Shown here: positions 1-6,802 of the stretch, in pieces
Layout: the number at the start of each line of letters is the position of its first letter
Numbering within the stretch: the first letter of the stretch is position 1
Source: Moraxellaceae bacterium
GTDB taxonomy: Bacteria; Pseudomonadota; Gammaproteobacteria; Pseudomonadales; Ketobacteraceae
NCBI GenBank assembly: GCA_002402125.1
Contig: NVVG01000004.1
Coordinates: 5,170-17,397, forward strand
DNA: 12,228 bases
Direction of reading: 5' to 3'
Made by a program: the position numbers and the translations under genes
Notes under the pieces: model-generated
The model's input: the letters and a program-made list of their open reading frames with translations, nothing else
Database searches by the model: none
What the model was told of the DNA's origin: nothing

Positions 1-756
1 CTGGTTACCGATGCTCTTAACTCTACGGTGTCTGTTTTTTCAGCTGCAGGTGATTTTATTACAACGTTTGCAGGTAAGGGTGAGGGTGATGAGCACATGC
101 AGAAACCTGAAGGTATTGCTGTTACTGATGATGGTTGGATTTTTGTTGCAGACTATTTATCTGGTTTTGTGAAGAAATATGATATGAACTACAAACATGT
201 TTTAACGTTTTCAGGGCTCGGTGAACAACCCGGTGAAACGTCTGAATCTGAATTTATGGATTTTTGCCCTGATGGGTATTTATATATGGCAGAAGCGGGC
301 AACCATCGAGTCAGTGTATTTGACGTAAATGGCAAGTTTATACGCTGGTTTGGAGGTCTGGGAAGCTCGGATGGAAAACTCAACCGGCCAGAGGCTGCCA
401 AGTGTGATAGAGAGGGTAATGTTTATGTGGCGGATCTTGCTAATCATCGAATTCAAGTATTTTCTCCTTCGGGTAAGTTTATTAGAGGGTGGGGAGTAGA
501 AGGATCTGAACATGGAGAGTTTAGAAAACCTGCCGGTATCGCATTTGATGCGAACGATGACTTGTATGTCACCGAAATTGGCAATAATCGTATACAAAAA
601 TTTGATAAGTACGGGAAGTTTATTTTTGCATTTGGTGAGGAGGGAAGGCTACCTGGAGAGTTTGGCAATCTACATGGAATTATAGCCGATAAGCTCGGTA
701 ATATTTATGTGGCTGATACTGCTAATAATCGAATACAGAAATTAAAAATGAAATGA
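1..756 (+). CDS. NHL-repeat beta-propeller protein (5' end outside window)
   Basis: The reading frame is open from the first base, so the gene starts upstream of the window; the GTG at 28 lies inside an NHL repeat and is not the real start. About five NHL repeats plus part of an earlier one are visible, each with the pattern G-x-(I/L)-Y-V-A-(D/E)-x-x-N-x-R-(I/V)-Q-x-F followed by GKFI and a Gly-rich loop. Examples are GNVYVADLANHRIQVF and GNIYVADTANNRIQKL. The last repeat stops after its third strand, as in propellers closed by an N-terminal strand. NHL propellers are protein- or ligand-binding scaffolds and no catalytic residues are recognisable. The N-terminus is missing, so a signal peptide or lipobox cannot be assessed. 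The stop lies 36 bp before the hybrid kinase, suggesting co-transcription and possibly a sensory accessory role, which is inference. Confidence 0.85.
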   Translation: MVTDALNSTVSVFSAAGDFITTFAGKGEGDEHMQKPEGIAVTDDGWIFVADYLSGFVKKYDMNYKHVLTFSGLGEQPGETSESEFMDFCPDGYLYMAEAGNHRVSVFDVNGKFIRWFGGLGSSDGKLNRPEAAKCDREGNVYVADLANHRIQVFSPSGKFIRGWGVEGSEHGEFRKPAGIAFDANDDLYVTEIGNNRIQKFDKYGKFIFAFGEEGRLPGEFGNLHGIIADKLGNIYVADTANNRIQKLKMK

Positions 757-792
757 ATATTCAGCAATTTTTTGTAGGAAAATGGCCATAGT

Positions 793-2853
793 GTGGTGAA
801 AACTCCAAAGAGTCGATCTGTTGTTAACAGACTTAATGATAGTATTGGTATCAACCTCTTGATATTAGTGTTTTTAACGACTTTTATTGTTGTTTTTTCT
901 CTATATGTACAATCTCACCGGAACGTTCTTGATAGCTATGTTGTGGAAAAGCAAACGTTACAGCATTTGGAATCGCTCGTTGCAGACACCGGTGAGAGCA
1001 TTCTTAGATCGATAGTGACGGAACAGCTAGGTAACGAGGTTAGCATTGTTGCCAATAGCAAGGGGTTTCAGGCTGCTTTTGATTTGTATCATGCGGCTAC
1101 TGCAAAACGTTATGGAATAAGTGAACAATCATTGGCTAGAGAAATTTCCCCTGTGATTACAGCACTAAGAGAAGGTATGGTTAAGACGGTTTCACTGTAT
1201 AAAGAAGGTGATTTTGGGGCCGCAAAGAAATTTTATACTAACCGGTTGCTAATTAGGGTGAAACAAGTCAAGAGGTTTACCGCGGATGCAGCCTATTCTA
1301 TTGATATTTTAATTGATGATAAAAAACAAGAATTGGAGATAATTCAGCGATATACGTTTATCTTCGTGGTTATTTTTTCTTTTTCTGTCGGTGTTATTTC
1401 ATTTGCGATTAATAGAAAAATAATTAGGTCGATAACTATGCCGTTAGGTAATCTTTCTTCGATTATGTCTGCGCTGTCTACCGGTGACTATACACAAAGG
1501 GCAAGCGTATTATCTGACGATGAATTTGGCGTATTGGCTAGGTCTCTCAATAATATGTCTGCAGAGATTCAAACCTCTAGGGTATCTTTGGAACGGGCAA
1601 ATCGAACACTGGAGGAAAAAGTAGAAACACGCACACTTGCGTTGAAAAAAGCCAAGGATGCCGCCGAAGTTGCTAATATAGCGAAGAGTGATTTTTTAGC
1701 CAATATGAGTCATGAAATTCGCACACCCATGAATGCAGTTTTGGGGATGCTTACTCTTCTGGCGAAATCGGAATTAACTGAATCACAAATGAAAAAAATC
1801 AATGTGGCGAAAAGCAGTGCTGATTCCTTACTTATCATCATTAACGATATTCTTGATTTCTCAAAAAATGAGGCGGGAAAATTAACGGTAGAATCTGTCG
1901 ACTTTGATCTATGTAAATTACTGGGTGACTTTGCAGAAATGATGGCATTGAAAGCCCAAGACAAAGGTTTAGCGATTATCCTTGATGTGATTGGTGTTGA
2001 GCCTGCTATGGTTAGCGGTGATCCTAATCGTATCCTTCAGATTTTGACGAACCTAGTAGGAAATGCGATTAAATTCACTTCAACAGGGGAAGTTGTCATA
2101 TGTGCAAGTTTAGACGTTGTCGATGGACAGCCTCTTGTTCTACATTGTTCGGTGCAGGATACGGGGATTGGTATCCCTAGTGATAAACAGGAAGGTTTGT
2201 TTGACATGTTTAGTCAAGTCGATGGATCCGTTACACGCCAATACGGTGGTACAGGTTTGGGTCTAACGATAGCTAAACAACTTTGTGAGTTAATGGGCGG
2301 TAGTATTAAGGTTAGTAGTGTTCCCGGTAGCGGCAGTTGTTTTGATTTCTCGATTAGTTTGAAACAGAGCAGCCTATTAGTGAATCAGATGCCGAAGGTT
2401 GATAGTCATGGTGAGGCGCTGGCATTAAACCAACCAACAAATAATTGGCCTACCAATGCCCGCCTGTTGGTAGTGGAAGACGATGAGGCAAACCAAGACG
2501 TGATGTCACTTTTGCTAGAGGATATAGGTTTACCTGCTGATGTTGTTGCCAACGGAAAAGAGGCCGTTAGAAGGTTGATTATGGCGGTGGAGGATGCCCC
2601 TTATACGCTGGTACTAATGGATTGCCAAATGCCAGTGATGGATGGGTATACGGCTACTCAACATATCCGCAATGGTTCGGCGACTGATTATTATAGAACT
2701 ATACCTATTATCGCTTTGACAGCGCACGCTATGAATGGAGACAAAGATAAGTGTTTGGATGCTGGTATGAGCGATTATTTGGCTAAACCCATACAATTTG
2801 ATGTGCTGGAATCAATGTTGAGAAAATGGATTCCTGGCAAAAACATCCCTTGA
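793..2853 (+). CDS. Hybrid sensor histidine kinase/response regulator (HAMP-HisKA-HATPase-REC)
   Basis: A 686-residue inner-membrane hybrid kinase. Domains in order: TM1 about 19-39; a mostly helical periplasmic region about 42-185, possibly a four-helix-bundle sensor; TM2 about 188-206; HAMP about 207-262; coiled coil about 262-298 ([20 protein letters not shown]); HisKA with phospho-acceptor H307 in SHEIRTPMN; HATPase_c with N420/N424, DTGIG at 456-460 and GGTGLG at 485-490; and a C-terminal REC with acidic D563/D564, phospho-acceptor D610 in LMDCQMP and K665 in LAKPI. No Hpt domain is present, so phosphate would pass to a separate Hpt protein or be used internally. The start is GTG at 793 or the adjacent GTG at 796. 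An in-frame TAG at 775-777 rules out anything further upstream, and AGGA at 776-779 is a distant ribosome-binding site. The ligand is unknown. Probably co-transcribed with the NHL gene. Confidence 0.93.
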   Translation: MVKTPKSRSVVNRLNDSIGINLLILVFLTTFIVVFSLYVQSHRNVLDSYVVEKQTLQHLESLVADTGESILRSIVTEQLGNEVSIVANSKGFQAAFDLYHAATAKRYGISEQSLAREISPVITALREGMVKTVSLYKEGDFGAAKKFYTNRLLIRVKQVKRFTADAAYSIDILIDDKKQELEIIQRYTFIFVVIFSFSVGVISFAINRKIIRSITMPLGNLSSIMSALSTGDYTQRASVLSDDEFGVLARSLNNMSAEIQTSRVSLERANRTLEEKVETRTLALKKAKDAAEVANIAKSDFLANMSHEIRTPMNAVLGMLTLLAKSELTESQMKKINVAKSSADSLLIIINDILDFSKNEAGKLTVESVDFDLCKLLGDFAEMMALKAQDKGLAIILDVIGVEPAMVSGDPNRILQILTNLVGNAIKFTSTGEVVICASLDVVDGQPLVLHCSVQDTGIGIPSDKQEGLFDMFSQVDGSVTRQYGGTGLGLTIAKQLCELMGGSIKVSSVPGSGSCFDFSISLKQSSLLVNQMPKVDSHGEALALNQPTNNWPTNARLLVVEDDEANQDVMSLLLEDIGLPADVVANGKEAVRRLIMAVEDAPYTLVLMDCQMPVMDGYTATQHIRNGSATDYYRTIPIIALTAHAMNGDKDKCLDAGMSDYLAKPIQFDVLESMLRKWIPGKNIP

Positions 2854-2970
2854 AATCAATCTGCTTGATGAGTTTGCCCATTTTATTCACCTGCTTTATC
2901 CATCACGATACTATTGATTTCTATCGAGATCGTTAGCTTTCAATTATCTGTGACGCTGTTCTATCTCTCT
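2854..2970. other. Intergenic region with a 9-bp inverted repeat
   Basis: No gene is seen between the hybrid kinase and the candidate promoter of the next gene. GAAATCAAT at 2852-2860, overlapping the kinase stop codon, is the exact reverse complement of ATTGATTTC at 2913-2921. The 52-base separation and lack of a T-run after the right arm make a classical intrinsic terminator unlikely. It may be chance or an RNA end structure. Confidence 0.3.
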
Positions 2971-2999
2971 TTGATTACCTGTTATGGGTAAAATGTGAT
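2971..2999 (+). promoter_or_regulatory. Candidate sigma-70 promoter for the CMD-family gene
   Basis: TTGATT at 2971-2976 and TGTGAT at 2994-2999 are separated by 17 bp. Each hexamer matches its sigma-70 consensus at four of six positions. Transcription would begin near 3006, about 29 bases before the ATG. The promoter overlaps the repeat sequence TATGGGTAAAAT at 2983-2994 that also occurs upstream of the AraC gene. Assigned by eye only. Confidence 0.35.
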
Positions 3000-3004
3000 A
3001 AAAA
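2983..3004 (+). repeat. TATGGGTAAAA repeat, possible operator upstream of the CMD gene
   Basis: TATGGGTAAAAT at 2983-2994 is identical over 12 bases to 3656-3667 upstream of the AraC gene. The next 11 bases (2994-3004, TGTGATAAAAA) match the repeat unit at 7 of 11 positions, so a weaker second copy sits one helical turn away. AraC-family dimers commonly bind direct repeats, which makes this a candidate site for the neighbouring regulator; this is inference. Confidence 0.35.
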
Positions 3005-3034
3005 GAACTATCCAAATTCTCAAGGAACAACAAT

Positions 3035-3622
3035 ATGTTAAAGACCCCAAGAATAGGTCTTGTCGAAGAACCCAAGTTAAAAGGGTTAATAAGTAAATTT
3101 AACCGTGAGACTCTGTCTCTGAAAATCGCGTTTCTTGCGACTAAAAACCGGAAAAGTTCTGGATCTGCGGCTAATATTGTAAAAACCCTATTTAACCATC
3201 CCGATCTGGCAACACGGTGGTTTTTGTTTGCGCGACACATCTTGGCAAAAAACACCTTAATCCCACGAGATAGGGAAATACTCATTTTGAGGGTGGGATG
3301 GCTTTGCAAGGCGGAATATGAATGGGCGCACCATACAAAAATCGCAATGCATGAGGGCCTCCTGACCAGCGATGAGATTGAACACATTAAAGTGGGTGCA
3401 GAGGCACCGGGTTGGAGCGACTACGAAGCCAATTTACTGCGGGCTGTTGATCAACTGCTTCAAGATTCAATGATTGGTGATTCCACGTGGGAAGCGCTGA
3501 GTAATAAACTGAATACCAAACAAATGATGGACCTGGTGTTCACCGTTGGCCAATACAATATGGTGTCTATGGCATTGAACTCCTTTGGTGTACAGTTGGA
3601 AGATGGGTTTTCTGGTTTTTGA
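3035..3622 (+). CDS. Carboxymuconolactone decarboxylase (CMD)-family protein
   Basis: A 195-residue cytoplasmic protein. The core CMD signature runs about 77-103: RDREILILRVGWLCKAEYEW followed by AHH (His99, His100), matching the R-x-R-E-x-x-I-L-R-V-G pattern followed by a glutamate/tryptophan/histidine cluster. The AhpD-type C-x-x-C redox pair is absent; Cys91 stands alone, so an AhpD-like peroxidase-reductase role is unlikely. Family members include gamma-carboxymuconolactone decarboxylases and many uncharacterised proteins, and the exact substrate cannot be read from sequence. The N-terminal ~55 residues precede the domain. The ATG has AAGGAA at 3022-3027, seven bases upstream, a good ribosome-binding site. 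The AraC-family gene follows 71 bp downstream on the same strand, and shared upstream repeats suggest common control. Confidence 0.85.
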   Translation: MLKTPRIGLVEEPKLKGLISKFNRETLSLKIAFLATKNRKSSGSAANIVKTLFNHPDLATRWFLFARHILAKNTLIPRDREILILRVGWLCKAEYEWAHHTKIAMHEGLLTSDEIEHIKVGAEAPGWSDYEANLLRAVDQLLQDSMIGDSTWEALSNKLNTKQMMDLVFTVGQYNMVSMALNSFGVQLEDGFSGF

Positions 3623-3629
3623 TGGGCAA

Positions 3630-3635
3630 TATAAT
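3630..3635 (+). promoter_or_regulatory. Candidate -10 box for the AraC-family gene
   Basis: A perfect TATAAT lies in the 71-bp gap before the regulator gene. The -35 region is poor (TTTTCT at 3608-3613, 16-bp spacing), as is common for activator-dependent promoters. A start near 3642 would put the tandem repeats at 3656-3677 in the early transcribed region, fitting autorepression. Inference. Confidence 0.35.
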
Positions 3636-3655
3636 TAAATGAGCTATTCGCACTA

Positions 3656-3677
3656 TATGGGTAAAATATGGGCAAAA
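3656..3677 (+). repeat. Tandem 11-bp direct repeat upstream of the AraC gene
   Basis: Two adjacent copies, TATGGGTAAAA at 3656-3666 and TATGGGCAAAA at 3667-3677, differ at one base, and a partial ATGGGCAA lies at 3622-3629. The 11-bp period places the copies on the same face of the helix. The first copy plus the next T equals 2983-2994 upstream of the CMD gene. This is a plausible operator for the AraC-family protein encoded immediately downstream. Confidence 0.45.
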
Positions 3678-3693
3678 TGAGAAAACGGAGCCG

Positions 3694-4713
3694 ATGAACG
3701 ATCAGATTGATGTATCTACCGCCATTATCTTGCCCATTGCGAAACTCTGTATGTCGCTGGGTGTTGGTGGTGAGTTGTTGCAACCCTATATAGAAGGACT
3801 AAATCTTTCTGATGTGGATGGATCTGGCATTCCGGCGGGAGAGGTTGGTTCATTGATCGAGATGTTGTACGCAGAAACCGGCCGTGAAGACCTGGGCTTT
3901 TTGCTGGGTGACTTATTTGAGTTTGAATACACGCCAGAATTCACTACTTATTATCAAAGTGCTGGCAATATCGGCGAATTGATGGAGTCTGCAAATTGGT
4001 TAGGACAGTTTTTTAGTGCTAATTTACAGCTCACTTTCGAAAATAAAGATGATGAAGTAGCGTTATATCTGCCACCGATGGATGTTTTTTCGGCCGATGA
4101 ATCACCGAGGCTACGCAGGATGTTAGTTGAAGGTGTGTTTACGTATATTCTGAAACGATGGAGAGGCCTGCTTGGGGAGGATTTACCCATCACCATAACA
4201 ATGTCTCACGCTGACCCTGGTATCGAGGACGCATATAATACATATTTCTGTGTGCCCTGTGAGTTCAACTCGAACCGCGATGCAATCGTAGCCCCCTCAT
4301 CAATATTGGATATGCCTTTGCAAGGCGCTATTCCGGCCTTAAATGAAAAAGCGCGAGAAAGCTTACAAAAAAAATTGGATAAGATCCAGTCCACTCGTTT
4401 AACATCAACGTTAGTGCTAAATATCTTACGCGATAATTCTGAACTATTGGCATGCAACATAGACACAATGGCTGAATATCTCCATCTAGGAGAGCGTACA
4501 TTACAGCGTCGATTACAAAAAGAAGGCACCAATTTTTTTCAATTACAAGACCAAGCAAAGCAACAGCTCGCGATCGAATTGCTTAAGAGCAATCGATATT
4601 CGATTGAGCAGATATCGGATCAACTTGGGTTTTCTGATAGAAGAAGTTTTAGTCGGGCGTTTCAGCGTTGGCAGGGTTGCTCGCCAAGGCAATTTAAAAC
4701 ACAGGCGAAATAA
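3694..4713 (+). CDS. AraC-family transcriptional regulator with Arabinose_bd-type N-terminal domain
   Basis: A 339-residue DNA-binding regulator. Residues about 20-205 resemble the Arabinose_bd-type ligand domain of OruR/ArgR-like AraC proteins, including GREDLGFLLGDLFE at 63-76 and the YCxP-like F-C-V-P-C-E-F segment at 185-191. The C-terminal HTH_18 domain has helix-turn-helix 1 at about 256-278 (MAEYLHLGERTLQRRLQKEG) and helix-turn-helix 2 at about 303-331 (SIEQISDQLGFSDRRSFSRA, then F-x-R-W-x-G-x-S-P-R). Length is normal for the subfamily. CGGAG at 3686-3690 sits only three bases before the ATG, a short spacing. Likely targets are the CMD gene upstream and its own promoter, given the repeats. 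The effector is unknown; the subfamily includes regulators of amino-acid, lipid and aromatic catabolism. Confidence 0.9.
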   Translation: MNDQIDVSTAIILPIAKLCMSLGVGGELLQPYIEGLNLSDVDGSGIPAGEVGSLIEMLYAETGREDLGFLLGDLFEFEYTPEFTTYYQSAGNIGELMESANWLGQFFSANLQLTFENKDDEVALYLPPMDVFSADESPRLRRMLVEGVFTYILKRWRGLLGEDLPITITMSHADPGIEDAYNTYFCVPCEFNSNRDAIVAPSSILDMPLQGAIPALNEKARESLQKKLDKIQSTRLTSTLVLNILRDNSELLACNIDTMAEYLHLGERTLQRRLQKEGTNFFQLQDQAKQQLAIELLKSNRYSIEQISDQLGFSDRRSFSRAFQRWQGCSPRQFKTQAK

Positions 4714-4850
4714 TCTCAAAAGGTTCTTTATGCTTCTGTTTGCTACCATTCCTTACTAAAGAGTATGTGAACTACGGCATTGAGGGGTTTAGGAAAGTAG
4801 TTGATCAAGGCTGTGTTTTTAACACTGATGCGTTTTCTTAATAAACCAAG

Positions 4851-4878
4851 CACGCCAATGATTGCAATCATAGGCGTG
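4851..4878. terminator. 28-bp palindrome between convergent genes; possible bidirectional terminator
   Basis: CACGCC (4851-4856) pairs with GGCGTG (4873-4878), and ATGATTG (4858-4864) pairs with CAATCAT (4865-4871). The only mismatch is A4857 against A4872. It lies between the stops of the AraC gene (+) and the globin gene (-). TTTT follows at 4881-4884 on the + side, and a less compact T-rich stretch follows on the - side. A bidirectional terminator is the simplest reading; a dimeric repressor site is an alternative because the symmetry runs through the centre. Confidence 0.45.
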
Positions 4879-4938
4879 TGTTTTGTCATGGTGCCATTAT
4901 CTCTGGGATTTTGGAATACAGAAAAATGGAATAGTTTC

Positions 4939-5298
4939 TCAATCACTTACGATTTGACCTTGTAACGAACCGACAACACCAATAACAGTCTCGACATCTT
5001 CATCGGTAACACCCGCTTCTCCTAGGGCTCCCGCCAGTAACTCAGCTACCCCAGAAAAATGGGGTTGAGTAATATTAAAGCGAGCATGTACTTTCTTTAG
5101 ATCACGACCTTCATATTTATCCGGCCCACCTAATGCTTTAGCAATAAAATTGGTTTGGTGGCTCATTAATCGTTCCATATCTACTCCCTCAAAATAGGGA
5201 GCTAATTCATTGGAGTCCATGATTTTTTTGTAAAAGTTGGACACAACAGCGCTGAAGGTGGGGAATCCACCGTATTTATCAAATAGAGTTTCGGCCAT
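4939..5298 (-). CDS. Group I truncated haemoglobin (trHbN-type)
   Basis: A 119-residue haem protein of the 2-on-2 globin fold, the usual length for the group. Visible marks are the N-terminal MAETLFDKYGG; B-helix Phe22-Tyr23 (FYKKIM), the B9/B10 positions where Tyr stabilises bound oxygen; APYFEGVDM at 33-41; HQTNFIAKALGG at 47-58; and the proximal haem ligand His71 in KKVHARFNI. Group members bind O2 and NO, and some detoxify NO. The frame extends to a TTG at 5313, but the ATG at 5298 is preferred: it gives the family-typical N-terminus and has GGA seven bases upstream. The gene stands alone and converges on the AraC gene. A perfect palindrome (5339-5350) lies 40 bp upstream of the start. 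Confidence 0.93.
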   Translation of the reverse strand: MAETLFDKYGGFPTFSAVVSNFYKKIMDSNELAPYFEGVDMERLMSHQTNFIAKALGGPDKYEGRDLKKVHARFNITQPHFSGVAELLAGALGEAGVTDEDVETVIGVVGSLQGQIVSD

Positions 5299-5338
5299 GA
5301 GATTATCCGTCAAATAACGATTGGTTCAGTAATAAACC

Positions 5339-5350
5339 TACCTTAAGGTA
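5339..5350. promoter_or_regulatory. 12-bp perfect palindrome upstream of globin; possible operator
   Basis: TACCTTAAGGTA is a perfect dyad 40 bp upstream of the globin ATG, where a regulator could overlap the promoter or early transcript. It does not look like the FNR/DNR site TTGAT-N4-ATCAA or the NsrR half-site, so no regulator is proposed. Confidence 0.3.
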
Positions 5351-5400
5351 ACAGACTAGCGTAGGTAATGGAGGAGGGCAGTATATAGATTGCTGCCTTG

Positions 5401-5422
5401 CAACCTAAGTGTAGTTAGGTTG
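5401..5422. repeat. 8-bp inverted repeat with 6-base loop
   Basis: CAACCTAA and TTAGGTTG are perfectly complementary around the loop GTGTAG. No T-run follows on either strand, so it is not an intrinsic terminator. It may be an RNA structure in the leader of the downstream operon or a protein site. Confidence 0.4.
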
Positions 5423-5748
5423 GTGGGTTGTACCAGGAGGGGTTGAAAAAAACGTGGTAAGCACCTAATAAATGTTGTTATGGATTGTCACCTTGCGTTG
5501 CTATGCACAAAGGTATGCACCTTAGAATCATTAACCCTTCACTGGAAAGTGTATTTTCTGATTTCCCCCATGTTTTTTATACCCTGCTGAAATATCAAAG
5601 GCTAGCTGGTTGTTGCTTGTTCCTACTAAGAAGACTGATTGCCTCATAAAATCAGGAAGTTAACGTCTCTCATAAATTATTTTTCTAAAAAAACTGGCGG
5701 CGTCACCTAACTAAATAACAAAGGGGCTAAATTGCTCTTCTTCGATCT

Positions 5749-5784
5749 ATGGCTACACTTCGGTGAAGTAGTAACCATTCTTTT
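5749..5784 (+). terminator. Hairpin plus T-run just before the receiver gene; possible attenuator
   Basis: Positions 5749-5778 fold into a 12-bp stem: ATGG/CCAT, TAC/GTA and ACTTC/GAAGT, with one C-A mismatch (5753/5774) and one bulged A (5770), closed by GGT. TTCTTTT follows at 5778-5784. An alternative pairing forms a CAC-TTCG-GTG tetraloop hairpin at 5756-5765. Because no + strand gene lies upstream, the structure would act on a leader transcript, as an attenuator or the end of a small RNA. The modest GC content of the stem is a weakness. Confidence 0.35.
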
Positions 5785-5799
5785 AAATGAGTAAAATTT

Positions 5800-6156
5800 A
5801 TGACTAAGATACTTGTTGTGGACGACAGTATGGTGTCACGCCTAATGATAAAGCAGATTGTAAATGATAGTTTCCCTGACTGGCTTGTCATCGATGCAGC
5901 TAATGGAGATGATGCACTAGCAGCTACGGAAGAAAACCAAGACATAGATATAGCATTACTAGATTACAATATGCCAGGAATGAATGGCTTAGAGCTTGCT
6001 GAAAAAATCCAATCGACTCATCCTATTCCAAGAATGGCACTGTTGACGGCCAATATCCAGGATCATGTTAAAGCACAAGCTGAGTCATTAGGCCTGTCGT
6101 TTATTAATAAACCGATACAAGAAGATGTTGTGGTGCCATTTTTACAAGCGCAGTAA
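5800..6156 (+). CDS. Single-domain response regulator (CheY-like receiver)
   Basis: A 118-residue cytoplasmic receiver with no output domain. Acidic-pocket residues are D8/D9 in ILVVDDS, the phospho-acceptor is D55 in LLDYNMPG, the switch Thr is T83 in LLTAN, and K104 in NKPI is the conserved lysine, so the site is complete. Such proteins act by protein contact, like CheY. The ATG has only a weak GAG (5789-5791) eight bases upstream. A six-codon frame (5787-5807) overlaps the start in another frame. It is the first gene of a four-gene operon, 13 bp before the first CheC homologue; the natural inference is that the two CheC-type proteins dephosphorylate it. No dedicated kinase is encoded in the operon. 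Confidence 0.92.
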   Translation: MTKILVVDDSMVSRLMIKQIVNDSFPDWLVIDAANGDDALAATEENQDIDIALLDYNMPGMNGLELAEKIQSTHPIPRMALLTANIQDHVKAQAESLGLSFINKPIQEDVVVPFLQAQ

Positions 6157-6169
6157 ATGGTAGGTTAAT

Positions 6170-6802
6170 ATGAAATTAGAATTCACTGAATTAGAGTCCG
6201 ATGCGCTGTCAGAGGTATTTAATCTCGGTATAGGCCGTGCCGCTCAAGCGTTAAACCGAATGGTGTCTGATACCATAGGTTTGACTATACCTAAGGTTCT
6301 TATTATACCTCAGAAGGAAGCTGCGGCGTTGCTTTCTACTGAAATTGATGGTGTTGTCAATGCGGTGACTCAGCGTTTTTCTGGTGACTTTAGCGGTAAT
6401 GCGGTGTTGATGTTTCCCAGGGAGCAGAGTCTTAATTTGGTTCGTACTTTGTTGCAAGATGATGTGCCATTAGAAACGCTGACTGAGCTTGAGCAGGAGG
6501 CCTTGATTGAAGTGGGTAACGTGATACTCAATGCTTGTTTTGGTACCGTGACCAATGTTCTAAAATTTGATTGTGAAATATCTACACCTTTGTTTGTACA
6601 GGGTACCGCTAGTGAAATTCATACCTCAGGAAGTGATTCTGCAGATTGGACCATGTATATCCAAGTTGAGTTTTCGCTAGAGCATAATAATATCCACGGC
6701 TTTGTTACCTTTATGATGGATATTGATTCCGCCACAAGGTTTCGGGATGGTATTCGGGAATTTATCGGTGATATTGCACCAGACAAGAGGCTGCAAGCAT
6801 GA
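6170..6802 (+). CDS. CheC-type phosphatase homologue 1
   Basis: A 210-residue protein of the CheC/CheX/FliY family, which removes phosphate from CheY~P in bacteria such as Bacillus and Thermotoga. The family motif (D/S)-x3-E-x2-N-x22-P occurs twice: D11, E15, N18 and P41 in the first copy, and E110, E114, N117 and P140 in the second, where Glu replaces the usual Asp/Ser. The second copy is followed by ILNACFGTVTN, close to the equivalent segment of the next protein. Two active-site helices in a pseudo-symmetric fold are typical of CheC. AGG at 6162-6164 lies five bases before the ATG. The stop overlaps the start of the next gene by four bases (ATGA), pointing to translational coupling. The likely substrate is the receiver encoded just upstream, by inference from order. 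Confidence 0.85.
   Translation: MKLEFTELESDALSEVFNLGIGRAAQALNRMVSDTIGLTIPKVLIIPQKEAAALLSTEIDGVVNAVTQRFSGDFSGNAVLMFPREQSLNLVRTLLQDDVPLETLTELEQEALIEVGNVILNACFGTVTNVLKFDCEISTPLFVQGTASEIHTSGSDSADWTMYIQVEFSLEHNNIHGFVTFMMDIDSATRFRDGIREFIGDIAPDKRLQA

Larger units (their letters stand above)
5299..5799. other. Non-coding intergenic region between globin and the receiver/CheC operon
   Basis: About 500 bp separating two divergent genes, and no convincing gene is found on either strand. It holds a 12-bp palindrome near the globin start (5339-5350), a hairpin with arms CAACCTAA and TTAGGTTG (5401-5408 and 5415-5422), a direct repeat TATGCAC at 5502-5508 and 5514-5520, and a hairpin plus T-run at 5749-5784. 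A 48-codon frame at 5503-5649 has no ribosome-binding site and no recognisable features. Promoters for both flanking genes should lie here, but no hexamer pair is good enough to call. The length and structure leave room for a long leader or a small RNA. Confidence 0.6.

Noticed and set aside
782..799. Six-codon frame (ATG to TGA) overlapping the hybrid kinase GTG start, and a comparable one at 5787-5807 over the receiver start.
   Set aside because: The AGGA at 776-779 is too close to the ATG at 782 for normal initiation, and such short frames are common by chance. Translational coupling is possible but not supportable.
2944..3387. A 147-codon - strand frame opposite the CMD gene.
   Set aside because: It is the shadow of a well-supported gene with domain signature and good ribosome-binding site.
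4743..4946. A 67-codon - strand frame with a GTG start overlapping the globin stop.
   Set aside because: No recognisable domain, no ribosome-binding site, and part of it is simply the translation of the 28-bp palindrome. Overlap with the globin end could allow coupling, but the evidence is too thin.
5299..5313. Longer globin N-terminus from TTG at 5313.
   Set aside because: It adds five residues not typical of the family, while the ATG at 5298 has a usable GGA spacing and the family-like MAETLFDKYGG start.
5503..5649. A 48-codon + strand frame starting at the ATG in TATGCACAAAGG.
   Set aside because: No ribosome-binding site, no recognisable features, and in-frame openness upstream continues without a better start; read as non-coding.
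5314..5799. A c-di-GMP (GEMM) riboswitch before the c-di-GMP operon.
   Set aside because: The conserved GEMM segments (such as GGACGCAAAGCC and the GGGUUACCG-like end) are not present in this gap or upstream of the other genes.
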